61,756 nt of DNA from Aquibacillus koreensis (GCF_025154055.1 NZ_JAOALK010000044.1:1-61756); one strand, 5' to 3'; numbered from the stretch's first letter, positions 42,372-52,610 are shown. Translations and numbers: made by a program. The notes: generated by a model not told the origin, from the sequence alone.

Positions 42372-42905
42372 CTACAGTTTTTGAATTTGAGAAAAGTCTA
42401 ATTCAACCGGAGTTTCTCGACCAAACATATTAACATGAACCTTAACTTTATGTTTATCCACATCAATATGTTCAATTGTACCCGTAAAGTTATTAAACGG
42501 ACCATCTGTCACACGTACCGTTTCTTTCATCTCGAAGTCAATTTCTGTAACAGGCTCGTCCATTCCCATACGTTTTAGGATTACTTCAACTTCTTCATCT
42601 AAGAGAGGGGTAGGTTTAGATCCTGATCCTGTTGAACCAACAAATCCAGTGACACCCGGCGTATTACGTACAACATACCAAGAATCATCTGTCATCACCA
42701 TTTCTGCTAACACATAACCAGGAAATACTTTCTTCTTCGCTGTTTTCTTCTTACCATTTTTAATTTCTGTTTCTTCGTCTTCTGGTACTAACACACGGAA
42801 GATCTTATCTTCCATCCCCATCGACTCTAATCTTTTCTCTAAATTCGCTTTCACTTTGTTTTCATACCCTGAATAAGTATGAACGACAAACCATTGTTTT
42901 TCCAT
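42372..42905 (-). CDS. nusG: Transcription elongation factor NusG
   Basis: NusG binds RNA polymerase and affects pausing and, in Bacillus, sequence-specific pauses. The sequence (177 aa) has the NGN domain (MEKQWFVVHTYSGYENKVKA, up to about 105) and a C-terminal KOW domain with VRVTDGPFNNFTGTIEHID. The ATG follows a GGGAGGGAAGGG purine-rich tract, somewhat distant. A terminator-like hairpin separates it from secE. Confidence 0.97.
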   Translation of the reverse strand: MEKQWFVVHTYSGYENKVKANLEKRLESMGMEDKIFRVLVPEDEETEIKNGKKKTAKKKVFPGYVLAEMVMTDDSWYVVRNTPGVTGFVGSTGSGSKPTPLLDEEVEVILKRMGMDEPVTEIDFEMKETVRVTDGPFNNFTGTIEHIDVDKHKVKVHVNMFGRETPVELDFSQIQKL

Positions 42906-43054
42906 AAATCAGGACAAATCTGCCCTTCCCTCCCTTGTTAAATGCTTCACTCTGCTCTTCCGCCGGATACAGTACATATCTATTTATGTTTGTGCAGAAC
43001 AACTATATTTACCTTCACGATTTAAACGTTACCGTTAATCGTTTGATTCCATTT

Positions 43055-43079
43055 AAAAAACCCGTAAGACGGGTTTTTT
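43055..43079 (-). terminator. terminator-like hairpin between secE and nusG
   Basis: On the minus strand AAAAAACCCG and CGGGTTTTTT form a 10-bp stem with a 5-base loop and a T-rich end, about 40 bp after secE. It looks like a real intrinsic terminator inside a pair that is usually co-transcribed. Confidence 0.75.
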
Positions 43080-43120
43080 GTAAAATCTATTATTATTATT
43101 ATAGCATAAAATTCCAATTA

Positions 43121-43300
43121 TTATTCAAAAAACAAATTAAGAATTGCAGTAATCCCTTGGTCTATCAGTCCAAAAAACACAGCGACAAAAGCAACTGTCG
43201 CTACAACAGTTATGGTATAACGAGTTAGTTCACGTCCACGAGGCCATGATACTTTTTTCATTTCTCTTGAAACATTTTTAAAGAAAGTTAAAATATTCAC
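43121..43300 (-). CDS. secE: SecE, protein translocase subunit
   Basis: SecE clamps SecY and is essential for export. The GTG at 43300, with GGGGG upstream, gives VNILTFFKNVSREMKKVSWP, 59 aa exactly as in B. subtilis. A longer 75-aa reading from a GTG inside rpmG has no site. The amphipathic helix with KKVSWP is followed by a single membrane helix. It lies 34 bp after rpmG. Confidence 0.93.
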   Translation of the reverse strand: MNILTFFKNVSREMKKVSWPRGRELTRYTITVVATVAFVAVFFGLIDQGITAILNLFFE

Positions 43301-43334
43301 AGGTCGAACCCCCAAACTTCTGCCGATCGGCTTC

Positions 43335-43481
43335 TTACTTTGTTTCACGATGTAACGTATAAGTCCCGCATTTCTTACAAAATTTACGCACTTCTAATCT
43401 TTCTGTAGAAGATACATTTTTATTTGTACTGTAATTTCTGCTTAAACATTCTGCACAAGCTAGTACAACTTTTTTTGCCAT
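43335..43481 (-). CDS. rpmG: 50S ribosomal protein L33 (bL33), zinc-binding type
   Basis: L33 is a small 50S protein with several paralogues in Bacillus. This 48-residue copy reads [20 protein letters not shown] onward. It carries CAEC and CKKC pairs for zinc, so it is the zinc-containing kind. It precedes secE as rpmGB does in B. subtilis and has its own strong promoter. Confidence 0.93.
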   Translation of the reverse strand: MAKKVVLACAECLSRNYSTNKNVSSTERLEVRKFCKKCGTYTLHRETK

Positions 43482-43517
43482 CTATGACACACCCCTAACC
43501 AAGGGTTTTCACTCCTA

Positions 43518-43540
43518 CTAATGTAGCATGGTTACATTAG
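43518..43540. repeat. inverted repeat over the rpmG promoter
   Basis: CTAATGTA and TACATTAG are perfect 8-bp arms with a 7-base centre. They lie across the -10 and most of the spacer of the rpmG promoter, an operator-like position. Confidence 0.7.
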
Positions 43541-43548
43541 CCTGTCAA
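43520..43548 (-). promoter_or_regulatory. sigma-A promoter of rpmG-secE
   Basis: TTGACA, a 17-bp spacer and TACATT, directly after the sigH stop. Confidence 0.85.
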
Positions 43549-43556
43549 CGCATGTT

Positions 43557-44213
43557 TTATAAGGTGATTTCACTTATTTCTAAATATCGCTCCAACTTCC
43601 GCTTTACGCGTTGCAATGCGTTATCAATAGACTTTACATGTCGATTCAATTCAACAGAAATCTCTTGATAGGTACGGCCATCTAGATATAACGATAACAC
43701 TTGTCTTTCTAATTCGCTTAACAATTCCGACATTTTTATCTCCATATCACCAAACTTTTCTCTATTCACAATTAATTCTTGTGGATCAATTGTTTTAGAG
43801 CCAGCAATCACATCTAGTAATGTACGATCTGATTCCTCATCATAAATTGGTTTGTCTAGTGATACATAAGAGTTAAGCGGGATATGTTTTTGCCTTGTTG
43901 CTGTTTTAATTGCTGTAATAATTTGTCGGGTAACACACAATTCAGCAAAAGCCTTAAAGGAAGAAAGCTTGTCCCCCTTATAATCTCGAATTGCTTTATA
44001 AAGTCCGATCATGCCTTCTTGCACAATATCTTCACGGTCTGCACCAACTAAGAAATACGTCCGTGCTTTTGCCCGAACAAAATTTCTATACTTATTAATT
44101 AAGTAGTCCAATGCCTGGCTATGCCCGCGGTGAACCAGATCAATCAATTGGTCATCCTCAAGAACTTCCAGCTCTAAATCTTGTATGTTTATTTTCTTGT
44201 CCGTGGTGTTCAC
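43557..44213 (-). CDS. sigH: RNA polymerase sigma factor SigH
   Basis: Sigma-H directs early stationary-phase and sporulation genes such as spo0A and spoIIA. The GTG preceded by GGGGG gives 218 aa, exactly the B. subtilis length; a longer upstream reading has no site. Region 2 includes YRNFVRAKARTYFLVGADRE and region 4 has the helix-turn-helix RTYQEISVELNRHVKSIDN. It has a strong sigma-A promoter. AbrB control, known in B. subtilis, cannot be read from sequence. Confidence 0.96.
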   Translation of the reverse strand: MNTTDKKINIQDLELEVLEDDQLIDLVHRGHSQALDYLINKYRNFVRAKARTYFLVGADREDIVQEGMIGLYKAIRDYKGDKLSSFKAFAELCVTRQIITAIKTATRQKHIPLNSYVSLDKPIYDEESDRTLLDVIAGSKTIDPQELIVNREKFGDMEIKMSELLSELERQVLSLYLDGRTYQEISVELNRHVKSIDNALQRVKRKLERYLEISEITL

Positions 44214-44254
44214 ATGGACTCCCCCCGACGATTTTGCCGTCAATATATAAAAAT

Positions 44255-44284
44255 ATTATACAGGAAGCGCTTTACCATCGTCAA
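44255..44284 (-). promoter_or_regulatory. sigma-A promoter of sigH
   Basis: TTGACG, an 18-bp spacer and TATAAT lie 42 bp before the sigH start. Confidence 0.88.
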
Positions 44285-44340
44285 CAACACATCTGACGCT
44301 TTCTCTCAAGCTCACCCATAATATGTCTTATTTTTCAAAA

Positions 44341-44850
44341 TTATTTGTCACCTCGACGCCATTTTTCAAATATTTCAAGCACATCTTTTTTTATCGGTAT
44401 TTTTATTTGTGACTGCATCTTTTTATGTGTCTCTATGTCTTCTTCTACTTCTTTTTCAATATTTCTCGTTTCAATATACAATTCTCTCGCCGACTTTCGG
44501 AGGGCCCCCTGTGCAAAAATGGTTCGTTGTTCTGTATAATCTGATGTCGCTACATAAACTTGGGTCTTCACATTCTTTAACTTCTTCACTAATCTTTCAA
44601 TACATTCATCAGCAGTTTCATTTTCTTTTGTATATATAACCTCAACTTTATAATTCGTCTGTTTCGTCTCAAGCCCTCTTACGTGATACGCATCGAAAAC
44701 AATGATTACTCTGTGTCCACGATAAGCCTGATACTCTGCCATTTTTTCGATTAGTATATTTCTTGCTTGTTCAAAATCATGGTCTTTTAATTTTTTTAAT
44801 TCTTCCCAATCACCAATAATGTTGTATCCATCAACCAATAGCACAACCAT
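44341..44850 (-). CDS. rae1: Rae1/YacP, ribosome-dependent mRNA endonuclease
   Basis: Rae1 (YacP) is a PIN/NYN-like nuclease that cuts mRNA in the ribosomal A site. The sequence (169 aa) starts MVVLLVDGYNIIGDWEELKK with the conserved Asp in the first strand, and has IVFDAYHV and VYVATSDYTEQ with further acidic residues. It begins 3 bp after the rlmB stop, so translation is coupled. This is the last gene of the cysE group, as in Bacillus. Confidence 0.93.
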   Translation of the reverse strand: MVVLLVDGYNIIGDWEELKKLKDHDFEQARNILIEKMAEYQAYRGHRVIIVFDAYHVRGLETKQTNYKVEVIYTKENETADECIERLVKKLKNVKTQVYVATSDYTEQRTIFAQGALRKSARELYIETRNIEKEVEEDIETHKKMQSQIKIPIKKDVLEIFEKWRRGDK

Positions 44851-44853
44851 GGG

Positions 44854-45597
44854 TCAATCACCCATGGGATGCCGTTTTCTATATACTTCATACATTAACA
44901 AACCTGCCGCTACGGATGCATTTAAGGATGAAACCTTTCCTTGCATTGCCAAACGTACGGTCCAATCACACTTTTCCTTCACTAAACGGCTCATTCCTTT
45001 TCCTTCGTTACCGATTACTAAAGCTAAAGCTGTTTTCCCATCGAGTTGACGGTAATCCTCTGTTCCTTCCGCTTCCGTACCGACGACCCACACATTTTTG
45101 TCCTTTAACTCATCGATGGTGCTTGCAATATTGGTAACCCTAACAACAGGTATGTACTCAATTGCTCCTGCTGACGTTTTTGCAACCGTAGCAGTCAAAC
45201 CAACTGATCTTCTTTTCGGGATAATAACACCGTGAACCCCCGTTGCATCGGCAGTTCGTAAAATAGAGCCTAGATTATGCGGGTCTTCTATCTCATCTAA
45301 AATCATAAAAAATGGTGCTTCTTGCCTTTCTTCCGCTATAGCAAATATATCATCTAACGTACTATATTCATAAGCCGCAACTGATGCAGCCAGCCCTTGA
45401 TGGTTACCTGGTACTAACTGGTCCAATTTTTGCTTTGGAACACGTTGAATTACGATGCCACTGGACTTGGCTAAACCTTGAATTTTATTAAAAGCTTGGG
45501 CTTGTAACTGGTCCGATGCAAAAAGTTTATTGATAGGTCGTCCAGATCTTAACGCTTCTATTACTGGGTTCTTTCCTACAATCCATTCTTCACTCAC
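44854..45597 (-). CDS. rlmB: RlmB-type 23S rRNA 2'-O-ribose methyltransferase
   Basis: RlmB methylates a ribose in the peptidyl transferase region (G2251 in E. coli numbering). The GTG 9 bp after AGGAG gives [20 protein letters not shown], 247 aa. An ATG three codons earlier abuts the site. The SPOUT-knot motifs [19 protein letters not shown] and [19 protein letters not shown] are clear. It overlaps mrnC by 8 bp. Confidence 0.94.
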   Translation of the reverse strand: MSEEWIVGKNPVIEALRSGRPINKLFASDQLQAQAFNKIQGLAKSSGIVIQRVPKQKLDQLVPGNHQGLAASVAAYEYSTLDDIFAIAEERQEAPFFMILDEIEDPHNLGSILRTADATGVHGVIIPKRRSVGLTATVAKTSAGAIEYIPVVRVTNIASTIDELKDKNVWVVGTEAEGTEDYRQLDGKTALALVIGNEGKGMSRLVKEKCDWTVRLAMQGKVSSLNASVAAGLLMYEVYRKRHPMGD

Positions 45598-45997
45598 TTG
45601 TCTCATCTCCTTTCTCTACATAGTTGATTGCCTTTTCAATCAGTTCATCTAGTCGCTCTTTTCTTCCATCCAAGTACAAGTAGCCTAATAACGCTTCAAA
45701 TCCCGTGCTATAACGATACGTTTGAACGTCAGTGTTTTTGGGGACAGAACCCGATTTAGCATTTCTGCCCCTCCGCACAACACTTTGTTCTTCCTCTGTA
45801 AGAATCTCTAGCCTTAACCAATGTAAAATAACTTTCGCTTGCGATTTTCCAGAGACAAATTGAATGGCTAACCGATGTAAGTCATTCACCTTTAAATTTC
45901 CTTTTTGCACGATATGCTCCCTTACATAGATCTCATATATAGCATCACCTATATAAGCAAGTGCTAAACTTTTCATCTGCTTTACATCTACAGCCAT
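45590..45997 (-). CDS. mrnC: Mini-ribonuclease III
   Basis: Mini-III matures 23S rRNA ends in Bacillus. It is an RNase III catalytic domain without the double-stranded RNA-binding domain. The sequence (135 aa) has [17 protein letters not shown], containing the catalytic acidic residues, and [26 protein letters not shown] lies 8 bp before the ATG, inside the end of cysS, and it overlaps rlmB by 8 bp. Confidence 0.94.
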   Translation of the reverse strand: MAVDVKQMKSLALAYIGDAIYEIYVREHIVQKGNLKVNDLHRLAIQFVSGKSQAKVILHWLRLEILTEEEQSVVRRGRNAKSGSVPKNTDVQTYRYSTGFEALLGYLYLDGRKERLDELIEKAINYVEKGDETSE

Positions 45998-46001
45998 TTG
46001 T

Positions 46002-47402
46002 TTAGCCTCTTTTCCATCGCGTACCTTGAGGAGTGTCTTCTAAGATGATGTTTCTTTCTTTTAAATCATCTCTTATTTGGTCCGCTAAAGCAAAGTCTCT
46101 GTTTTTTCTTGCATCTATTCTCTGTTGAATTAAGTCCTCAATCTCTTCATCAAGTAATTCTGCATCTTCGTTAAATTGAATCCCAAGCACTTCCAATAAA
46201 GAATCATACGTATCTTTAAAATTTTGGATCACTTGCTCAGAAGTGTGACTAGACTGAAGATACACATTAACATCTCTGGTCATATCAAACAGCACAGCAA
46301 TAGCATTTGCAGTATTAAAATCATCATCCATTTCGTCTATGAATTTCTGTTTATACTCCGCTATTTTAGTCATCCATTGTTCGTCATCATTCGTTAAATT
46401 GGTACTAGATTGTTTCCTGTGCTCTAAGTTTTGATAGGCATTTTTTAACCGATCCAAACTATTTTGTGCACTTTCCAATAAAGAATCACTAAAGTTGATT
46501 GGGTTATGGTAATGCACACTTAACATAAAGAAACGCAATACTTGTGGATCATGCTGTTTAATTAAGTCATGAGCTAACACAAAATTACCTAAGGATTTAG
46601 ACATTTTTTCATTATCAATATTAATATAACCGTTATGCATCCAATAATTTGCGAATGCTTTTCCATTACCCGCTTCTGATTGTGCAATTTCATTTTCATG
46701 GTGGGGGAATGTTAAATCTTGACCCCCAGCATGAATATCGATTGTTTCACCTAGATACTTTTTGGCCATGGCAGAGCACTCAATATGCCAACCAGGTCTC
46801 CCTTTGCCCCAAGGTGTATCCCACGCAATTTCACCTGGCTTCGCCTGTTTCCATAATGCGAAATCCAATGGGTCTTCTTTCTTTTCACCGACCTGTATTC
46901 TTGCGCCAGATCTTAAATCGTCAATAGACTGGTGCGAGAGTTTTCCATACCCCTCAAACGACCTTGTTTTATAATATACATCACCGTCTGATTCATAGGC
47001 ATGACCTTTATCTAATAATGTTTGAATAAATGCAATAATATCATCCATTGTGTCCGTTACTCTTGGATGATGCACAGCTTCTTTCACACCAAGCGCACCT
47101 ACATCCTCCATATACGCGTCAATAAACCGCTCAGCAACAGCACCAACTTCTTCTCCCAACTCTTTCGCTGCGTTAATGATCTTGTCATCAACATCTGTAA
47201 AATTGAGTACATACTTTACCTCATATCCACGATACTCTAAAAACCTCCGAACGGTGTCAAAAACAATCGCTGGTCGAGCATTCCCAATATGAATATAGTT
47301 ATAGACTGTAGGTCCGCATACATACATGCGCACCTTGCCTTCTTCAATCGTCTTAAATGGCTCTTTTTTCCTCGTTAACGTGTTATAAATTCGAACGGTC
47401 AT
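46002..47402 (-). CDS. cysS: Cysteinyl-tRNA synthetase
   Basis: CysS charges tRNA-Cys. The sequence (466 aa) has the class I motifs HIGN (38-41) and KMSKSLGN and the zinc ligand Cys29 in [13 protein letters not shown], with further ligands in [14 protein letters not shown] and [13 protein letters not shown]. It lies 5 bp after cysE, so both enzymes of cysteine supply and use are made together. Expression is expected to be under the Cys T-box upstream of cysE. Confidence 0.98.
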   Translation of the reverse strand: MTVRIYNTLTRKKEPFKTIEEGKVRMYVCGPTVYNYIHIGNARPAIVFDTVRRFLEYRGYEVKYVLNFTDVDDKIINAAKELGEEVGAVAERFIDAYMEDVGALGVKEAVHHPRVTDTMDDIIAFIQTLLDKGHAYESDGDVYYKTRSFEGYGKLSHQSIDDLRSGARIQVGEKKEDPLDFALWKQAKPGEIAWDTPWGKGRPGWHIECSAMAKKYLGETIDIHAGGQDLTFPHHENEIAQSEAGNGKAFANYWMHNGYINIDNEKMSKSLGNFVLAHDLIKQHDPQVLRFFMLSVHYHNPINFSDSLLESAQNSLDRLKNAYQNLEHRKQSSTNLTNDDEQWMTKIAEYKQKFIDEMDDDFNTANAIAVLFDMTRDVNVYLQSSHTSEQVIQNFKDTYDSLLEVLGIQFNEDAELLDEEIEDLIQQRIDARKNRDFALADQIRDDLKERNIILEDTPQGTRWKRG

Positions 47403-47407
47403 GGTAT

Positions 47408-48043
47408 CTACTCCTTTAGCTCACTTAGCTCTTTTTGTAAACGTTCAATTTCACCTTGCATTTCCTTGAGAAGTTCTGATACAGGGTCAGGTAGTTTATG
47501 ATGGTCAAGATCCTTTCTTACTCTTTGACCATTTTGGATAACAACCCTTCCTGGGATACCTACGACAGTAGAATGATCTGGCACATCATGTAAAACTACG
47601 GAACCCGCTCCAACTTTGGAACTCTCACCTATTGTAATGGAACCTAGCACTTTTGCACCTGTAGCAATGAGGGCATTATCCTTAATTGTTGGGTGACGCT
47701 TGCCCTTTTCTTTTCCTGTACCGCCCAATGTAACCCCCTGAAATATCGTTACATTGTCACCAATCTCGCAGGTTTCACCAATCACTACTCCCATTCCATG
47801 GTCAATGAAGAATCGCTTGCCAATGACAGCACCAGGGTGAATTTCTATTCCCGTCAGAAAACGACTAATTTGCGAGATCACACGCGCAATAAAAAAGAAT
47901 TTCTTTTTGTAAAATAGATGTGCAATTCTGTGTGACCATATGGCATGAAGCCCTGAATAAGTAAGCATTACTTCAAAATAAGTTCGCGCAGCAGGATCTT
48001 GATCAAAAATAACATCAATATCTTGTTTTAATAGTTTAAACAT
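47408..48043 (-). CDS. cysE: Serine O-acetyltransferase
   Basis: CysE makes O-acetylserine from serine and acetyl-CoA, the first step to cysteine. The ATG with GGGAGG about 12 bp upstream gives [20 protein letters not shown], 211 aa. Longer upstream reading is not supported. The left-handed beta-helix repeats ([39 protein letters not shown]) and catalytic His are present. It is under a T-box that reads tRNA-Cys. Confidence 0.96.
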   Translation of the reverse strand: MFKLLKQDIDVIFDQDPAARTYFEVMLTYSGLHAIWSHRIAHLFYKKKFFFIARVISQISRFLTGIEIHPGAVIGKRFFIDHGMGVVIGETCEIGDNVTIFQGVTLGGTGKEKGKRHPTIKDNALIATGAKVLGSITIGESSKVGAGSVVLHDVPDHSTVVGIPGRVVIQNGQRVRKDLDHHKLPDPVSELLKEMQGEIERLQKELSELKE

Positions 48044-48159
48044 CTTAGAATAGAACCTCCCTTCCCATACAATTCTTGTCTTAGTATTTCCGAAAAAATG
48101 TATAGCAATTAGAAATGTGTGTAACGTGTCTGATTCCATAGAACATTTTTAACGTACAA

Positions 48160-48410
48160 AAAAAGCGCCTCTATGTTGTTAAACACAGAGACGCTTCACG
48201 CGCGGTTCCACTCTGTTTGGAGAAAATCCCCCAACTCTAAGCTCTTTATAACGGTAAAGTAAACCGCCTTTGCTTACTATTTTCAGCAAAGGACTCTGAG
48301 GTGCATTTCAAAAGAAGGATACTTTGAGTCACTCGCAGCCTTTGGTGACCCTCTCTGTGTAAGCTCTATTCTTCCTACTTATCCTCATCTTCGTTCCTAT
48401 ATTTAACTAA
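48160..48410 (-). promoter_or_regulatory. T-box riboswitch, tRNA-Cys specific
   Basis: The minus strand carries the T-box core GAGTGGAACCGCGCG followed by a terminator (AAGCGTCTCTGTGT with ACATAGAGGCGCTT and a T-run). Stem I has an AGAGAG and a GAGTGAC segment. The specifier stretch GAAATGCACC has TGC (Cys) at 48304-48302. The antiterminator bulge TGGA has A, complementary to U73 of tRNA-Cys. Both contacts therefore agree with cysteine, fitting cysE-cysS downstream. Confidence 0.93.
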
Positions 48411-48483
48411 TTTATCTTTTTATGATTTGTAATAATACTATATTACATTTCCACTTATTTGTGAAATGTTTTCGTTGGTGTAT

Positions 48484-49950
48484 TTAACCAATTTTGTTCA
48501 AAACGGAAGCTAATCTAGTTTGAACTACATCTAATCCAAGTAAATGAATAGCGTTTGGCAATTCAGGACCATGCACCTCACCAGTAGTCGCTACACGAAT
48601 TGGCATAAATAGCTTTTTGCCCTTTTGTTTCGTTTCTTTCTGCGTTGCTTTGATTTGAGCTTTAATAGATTCTGGTGTAAACTCTTCTGCTTCTGCCAGT
48701 TTATCGGAGAAAACTTTTAACACTTCCGGTACTTGTTCTTCGTTTAACACTGTCATTGCTTCTTCTGAATAATCAATTTCCTCTTTGAAGAACAAATCTG
48801 TTAACTCGACTATTTCTGCACCGTAGCTCAATTGCTCTTTATATAAGCTAATCAATTCAATAGCCCACGCACGTTTCTCTTCATCCATATCTTCTGGCAA
48901 ACGCTCTGCTTGTACTAAATGAGGCAAGCTCAAAGCTACTACTTCTTCTAGTTCTGCCGCCTTAATATATTGATTGTTCATCCACTTCAGTTTTGCCGGA
49001 TCAAAAATAGCTGGGGAAGTAGATAAACGTTCTGGATCAAACATGTCAATGAATTGTTGTTGTGTAAATATTTCTTCTTCACCAACAGGTGACCAACCAA
49101 GTAAAGAAATAAAGTTAAATAACGCTTCTGGAAGGTAACCTAAATTCTTATACTGTTCGATAAACTGAAGAATGTGCTCATCACGTTTACTTAACTTCTT
49201 TCTATTTTCATTTAATATTAACGTCATATGTCCGTATTGTGGTGCTTCCCAACCAAACGATTCAAAAATCATCATCTGTTTTGGTGTATTAGAGATATGC
49301 TCTTCTCCTCTAAGTACGTGAGAAATCTTCATCAGATGATCGTCAATTGCAACAGCAAAGTTGTAGGTTGGAATGCCGTTTTTCTTCACCATTACCCAAT
49401 CACCAAAATCACCAGATTCAAACGTAATTTTATCTCTTACAATATCTTGAAACGCATAGGTCTTGTTGGCAGGGACACGAAAACGAATACTTGGTTTTCT
49501 ACCTTCCCCTTCAAATTGACTGATTTGATCGTCTGTTAAATCGCGATGTGCTCCAGAATATTTTGGAACTTGTCCATTTGCTTTTTGTTGTTCACGTTCT
49601 TGCTCTAGTTCTTCTTCTGTCATGTAGCATTTATAAGCAAGGCCACGCTCTAACAACTCATCAACGTACTTTTGGTATAGATCAAGACGCTCCATTTGAC
49701 GATACGGACCGTAGTCTCCGCCAATGTCAGCACCTTCATCCCACTCTATGCCTAGCCACTTTAAGTAGTTTAACTGGCTTTCTTCACCACCAACAACATT
49801 TCGCTTTTCATCCGTATCTTCCGTGCGAATAATAAATTTTCCACCTAAATGTTTCGCGTATAAATAATTAAATAGTGCTGTTCTAGCATTTCCTATATGT
49901 AAATGTCCTGTTGGACTTGGTGCATAACGCACGCGTACTTCGTTTGTCAT
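48484..49950 (-). CDS. gltX: Glutamyl-tRNA synthetase
   Basis: GltX charges tRNA-Glu and, in organisms lacking GlnRS, also tRNA-Gln for later amidation. The sequence (488 aa) has the class I motifs HLHIG (16-20) and KLSKRDE. The zinc cysteines of E. coli are not evident, normal for Gram-positive enzymes. It lies 66 bp after ispF and before the T-box of cysE, as in B. subtilis. Confidence 0.98.
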   Translation of the reverse strand: MTNEVRVRYAPSPTGHLHIGNARTALFNYLYAKHLGGKFIIRTEDTDEKRNVVGGEESQLNYLKWLGIEWDEGADIGGDYGPYRQMERLDLYQKYVDELLERGLAYKCYMTEEELEQEREQQKANGQVPKYSGAHRDLTDDQISQFEGEGRKPSIRFRVPANKTYAFQDIVRDKITFESGDFGDWVMVKKNGIPTYNFAVAIDDHLMKISHVLRGEEHISNTPKQMMIFESFGWEAPQYGHMTLILNENRKKLSKRDEHILQFIEQYKNLGYLPEALFNFISLLGWSPVGEEEIFTQQQFIDMFDPERLSTSPAIFDPAKLKWMNNQYIKAAELEEVVALSLPHLVQAERLPEDMDEEKRAWAIELISLYKEQLSYGAEIVELTDLFFKEEIDYSEEAMTVLNEEQVPEVLKVFSDKLAEAEEFTPESIKAQIKATQKETKQKGKKLFMPIRVATTGEVHGPELPNAIHLLGLDVVQTRLASVLNKIG

Positions 49951-50016
49951 CCTTATACCCCTTTCAATCCTGTCCGATCTATTTGTTAGTATACTATCAT
50001 TTTTCTTTGTGATTTC

Positions 50017-50493
50017 CTAAGCCTTTTGCAACAAAACAACCGCTTGTGCTGCAATTCCTTCTTCACGTCCAGTGAAACCTAACTTTTCTGTTGTCGTTGC
50101 TTTAACGTTAATTTGCTCTACCTCTACTTCAAGTATGCGCGCAATATTTTCTCTTATATCCATAATATGTGGTGCCATCTTTGGTTTTTGTGCAATTACT
50201 GTACAGTCCATATTACCAAGGGAATACCCCTTTTGTTTTACGATATTCCAAACATGTTGAAGTAATTTAGCTGAATCCGCATCCTTAAAGTTAGGGTCTG
50301 TGTCAGGAAAGTGCTTGCCGATATCCCCTTCCCCAATAGCGCCTAAACAGGCATCTGCGATTGTATGTAACAATACATCCGCATCTGAATGGCCTAATAA
50401 TCCTTTGGCAAACGGAATATGAATACCACCAATAATACACGGTCGTCCTTCTACAAGTTGATGTACATCAAAGCCTTGTCCAATTCGAAACAT
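50017..50493 (-). CDS. ispF: 2-C-methyl-D-erythritol 2,4-cyclodiphosphate synthase
   Basis: IspF closes the cyclodiphosphate ring in the non-mevalonate isoprenoid pathway. The sequence (158 aa) has zinc ligands in GFDVHQL (Asp8, His10) and [10 protein letters not shown] (His42-equivalent), and the end [20 protein letters not shown]. It starts 1 bp after the ispD stop and acts two steps later in the pathway. Confidence 0.97.
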   Translation of the reverse strand: MFRIGQGFDVHQLVEGRPCIIGGIHIPFAKGLLGHSDADVLLHTIADACLGAIGEGDIGKHFPDTDPNFKDADSAKLLQHVWNIVKQKGYSLGNMDCTVIAQKPKMAPHIMDIRENIARILEVEVEQINVKATTTEKLGFTGREEGIAAQAVVLLQKA

Positions 50494-50494
50494 G

Positions 50495-51187
50495 TTATAT
50501 CTCCTTTATTCCACTCTTTAAGATAGAATGCGCTCGTTCCAAATCTTCTGGAGTAGTTAGTTTTATATTTTGATAACTCCCCTCTACAATCTGAACTGGA
50601 TAACCCAGCTTTTCTACGAGTGAAGCATCATCCGTACCGATAAACGCTTCGTCTAGTGCTGATTTATGGGCTTTATATATAAGATCAAACTGAAATGCTT
50701 GCGGTGTTTGTGCAGCCCATAGCACCGATCGATCTAAGGTAGTTAATTTTTCGCCGTTTCGTTCTTTGATTGTATCAGTTACCGGCACTGCTAGAAGTGC
50801 CGCTTGTTTTTGACTAGCGACTTCCGCAAGCTTATGTAAGTGATCACGCGTTACAAAGGGTCTTGCACCATCATGAATGAACACGAGACTTTCAGGATCA
50901 TTGATAGAACGAAGCCCCTTAAACACACTCTCTTGCCTTTCAGCGCCTCCTTCAACAATACAGATGTCCTTCTGCAATGAAAAACCGTCGACTAGCTGTT
51001 CAATTCTTTGTTTTTCCCTACTATTTACTACAAGTACAATGGACTTACACCACGCATCTTTCGCAAATACTTGTAATGTATGTATAATTAACGGTTGATC
51101 TACTAGCGTAATAAACTGCTTATTCTCACCAGCATTCATCCGCTTGCCTTGACCAGCAGCTAATACAATTGCGATATATTCAATCAT
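50495..51187 (-). CDS. ispD: 2-C-methyl-D-erythritol 4-phosphate cytidylyltransferase
   Basis: IspD joins CTP to methylerythritol phosphate. The sequence (230 aa) has the CTP-binding start [12 protein letters not shown] and the conserved HDGARPFVT. The pair ispD-ispF is in its usual order. A terminator-like hairpin separates it from yacL upstream; I saw no convincing promoter in the 150-bp gap. Confidence 0.97.
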   Translation of the reverse strand: MIEYIAIVLAAGQGKRMNAGENKQFITLVDQPLIIHTLQVFAKDAWCKSIVLVVNSREKQRIEQLVDGFSLQKDICIVEGGAERQESVFKGLRSINDPESLVFIHDGARPFVTRDHLHKLAEVASQKQAALLAVPVTDTIKERNGEKLTTLDRSVLWAAQTPQAFQFDLIYKAHKSALDEAFIGTDDASLVEKLGYPVQIVEGSYQNIKLTTPEDLERAHSILKSGIKEI

Positions 51188-51279
51188 AAATAATCCATCC
51201 TAAGCATAAGATCTATTTGTGCATACTTGTACATATCAATGACACGACTTAGCTAATAATTTATACTTTCTAAACGTAA

Positions 51280-51315
51280 AACAAAAGCGATAACAACTTG
51301 TTATCACTTTTTGTT
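51280..51315 (-). terminator. terminator after yacL
   Basis: On the minus strand GTGATAACAA pairs with TTGTTATCGC around a short turn, extended by A/T pairs, then a T-rich tail. It lies 24 bp after yacL and separates it from ispD. Confidence 0.75.
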
Positions 51316-51338
51316 TACCTTTATAAGTTATACCCTTT

Positions 51339-52448
51339 TCACAGTGCTTTTTCAAGTAATTTTGGTTTAGCAAATATCATTCTTCCTGCTGAAGTTTGCA
51401 AGACACTTGTTATTAACACTTCAATTGTTTTACCGATGTAGTCTTTTCCTTCTTCTACAACGATCATCGTACCATCGTCAAGGTAAGCAACACCTTGGTT
51501 TTGCTCCTTACCATCTTTAATGACCTGTACTGTTAATTCTTCACCAGGTAATACTACCGGTTTAACAGCATTGGCAAGATCGTTAATATTAAGTACTTGA
51601 ACATTTTGAAATTCACAGACCTTATTTAAGTTAAAGTCGTTGGTTACTACAATACCATTGATGACTTTGGCTAGCTTCACCAATTTACTATCCACTTCCG
51701 ATATTTCTTCGAAGTCACCTTCCCAAATTTCTACATTTACAGGAAGATCCTTTTGCATTCTATTCAATACATCTAGACCTCTCCGACCTCGATTACGTTT
51801 CAACACATCGGAAGAGTCAGCGATATGTTGAAGTTCCTCTAATACAAACTGCGGAATAAGTACAGTTCCTTCTAGAAAACTAGTTTGACATATGTCTGCA
51901 ATTCGACCGTCAATGACGACACTAGTATCTAATATTTTCACCTTTGGAAGTTCTAGAGCATTGTCCTCATCATCAAACTCCGAGGCTTTCTTTTTATCTT
52001 TTTTCGCTATCATTAGTAAATTCAGAAATTCATCTCGTCGTTTGAAACCAACCTGAAAACCAAAATAACCTAATAGAGCGGTTAGAAAGATTGGTACCAC
52101 TTGGGATACAAATACAATATTTAGATCTTGGATCGCAGCATTAAGGAAATAAGCAATCGCAAGCCCAATTATAATTCCTAAACTACCAAACAAAAGGTCT
52201 CCAACCGGAGCTTTAATTAATGTTTCCTCAAACCATAAAAAGAAATTGACAATGTAATCCACAAACCAAAATGTTAATGAAAATAAGATAAGTGCGCCTA
52301 AAACTAGACCAACAGAATGAGCAACATACTGTGCGTCTAACCAGCTACCACTAGTAAAACTTATCAAGCTTATCAAATCTGGAATATATAAATATCCAGC
52401 GGTACCACCTGCAATAATAATAAATAACTGCACGATTCTTTTTAGCAC
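51339..52448 (-). CDS. yacL: YacL, membrane-anchored PIN-TRAM domain protein
   Basis: YacL-type proteins combine an N-terminal membrane part, a PIN nuclease-like domain and a TRAM RNA-binding domain. The GTG 8 bp after AGGAGG gives MLKRIVQLFIIIAGG, 369 aa. An upstream GTG lies inside the site. About four membrane helices precede residue 140. The PIN domain starts ILDTSVVIDGRIADICQTSF and keeps acidic residues such as VTNDFNLNK. The TRAM stretch is near GVAYLDDGTMIVVEEGKDYI. It follows disA as in Bacillus. The physiological substrate is not settled. Confidence 0.9.
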   Translation of the reverse strand: MLKRIVQLFIIIAGGTAGYLYIPDLISLISFTSGSWLDAQYVAHSVGLVLGALILFSLTFWFVDYIVNFFLWFEETLIKAPVGDLLFGSLGIIIGLAIAYFLNAAIQDLNIVFVSQVVPIFLTALLGYFGFQVGFKRRDEFLNLLMIAKKDKKKASEFDDEDNALELPKVKILDTSVVIDGRIADICQTSFLEGTVLIPQFVLEELQHIADSSDVLKRNRGRRGLDVLNRMQKDLPVNVEIWEGDFEEISEVDSKLVKLAKVINGIVVTNDFNLNKVCEFQNVQVLNINDLANAVKPVVLPGEELTVQVIKDGKEQNQGVAYLDDGTMIVVEEGKDYIGKTIEVLITSVLQTSAGRMIFAKPKLLEKAL

Positions 52449-52524
52449 CACGGTCACCTCCTAACCATTATTATTTCCATTTTTATAATTATTAACCGAT
52501 ATAAGTACAAAATTCTATTAATTT

Positions 52525-52553
52525 AAACTAACACAATTACTAGTGTCCGTCAA
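52525..52553 (-). promoter_or_regulatory. candidate promoter of yacL
   Basis: TTGACG, a 17-bp spacer and TAGTTT in the disA-yacL gap. The -35 is good and the -10 weak. Confidence 0.35.
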
Positions 52554-52610
52554 ATTGTCAAATTTTAAATTTTAACACAATACTAAACCCAAGTCAATTT
52601 TTGTAGTTCT

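Noticed and set aside
43121-43348. 75-aa version of SecE starting inside rpmG
   Set aside because: No ribosome site precedes that GTG, while the GTG at 43300 has one and gives the family length of 59.
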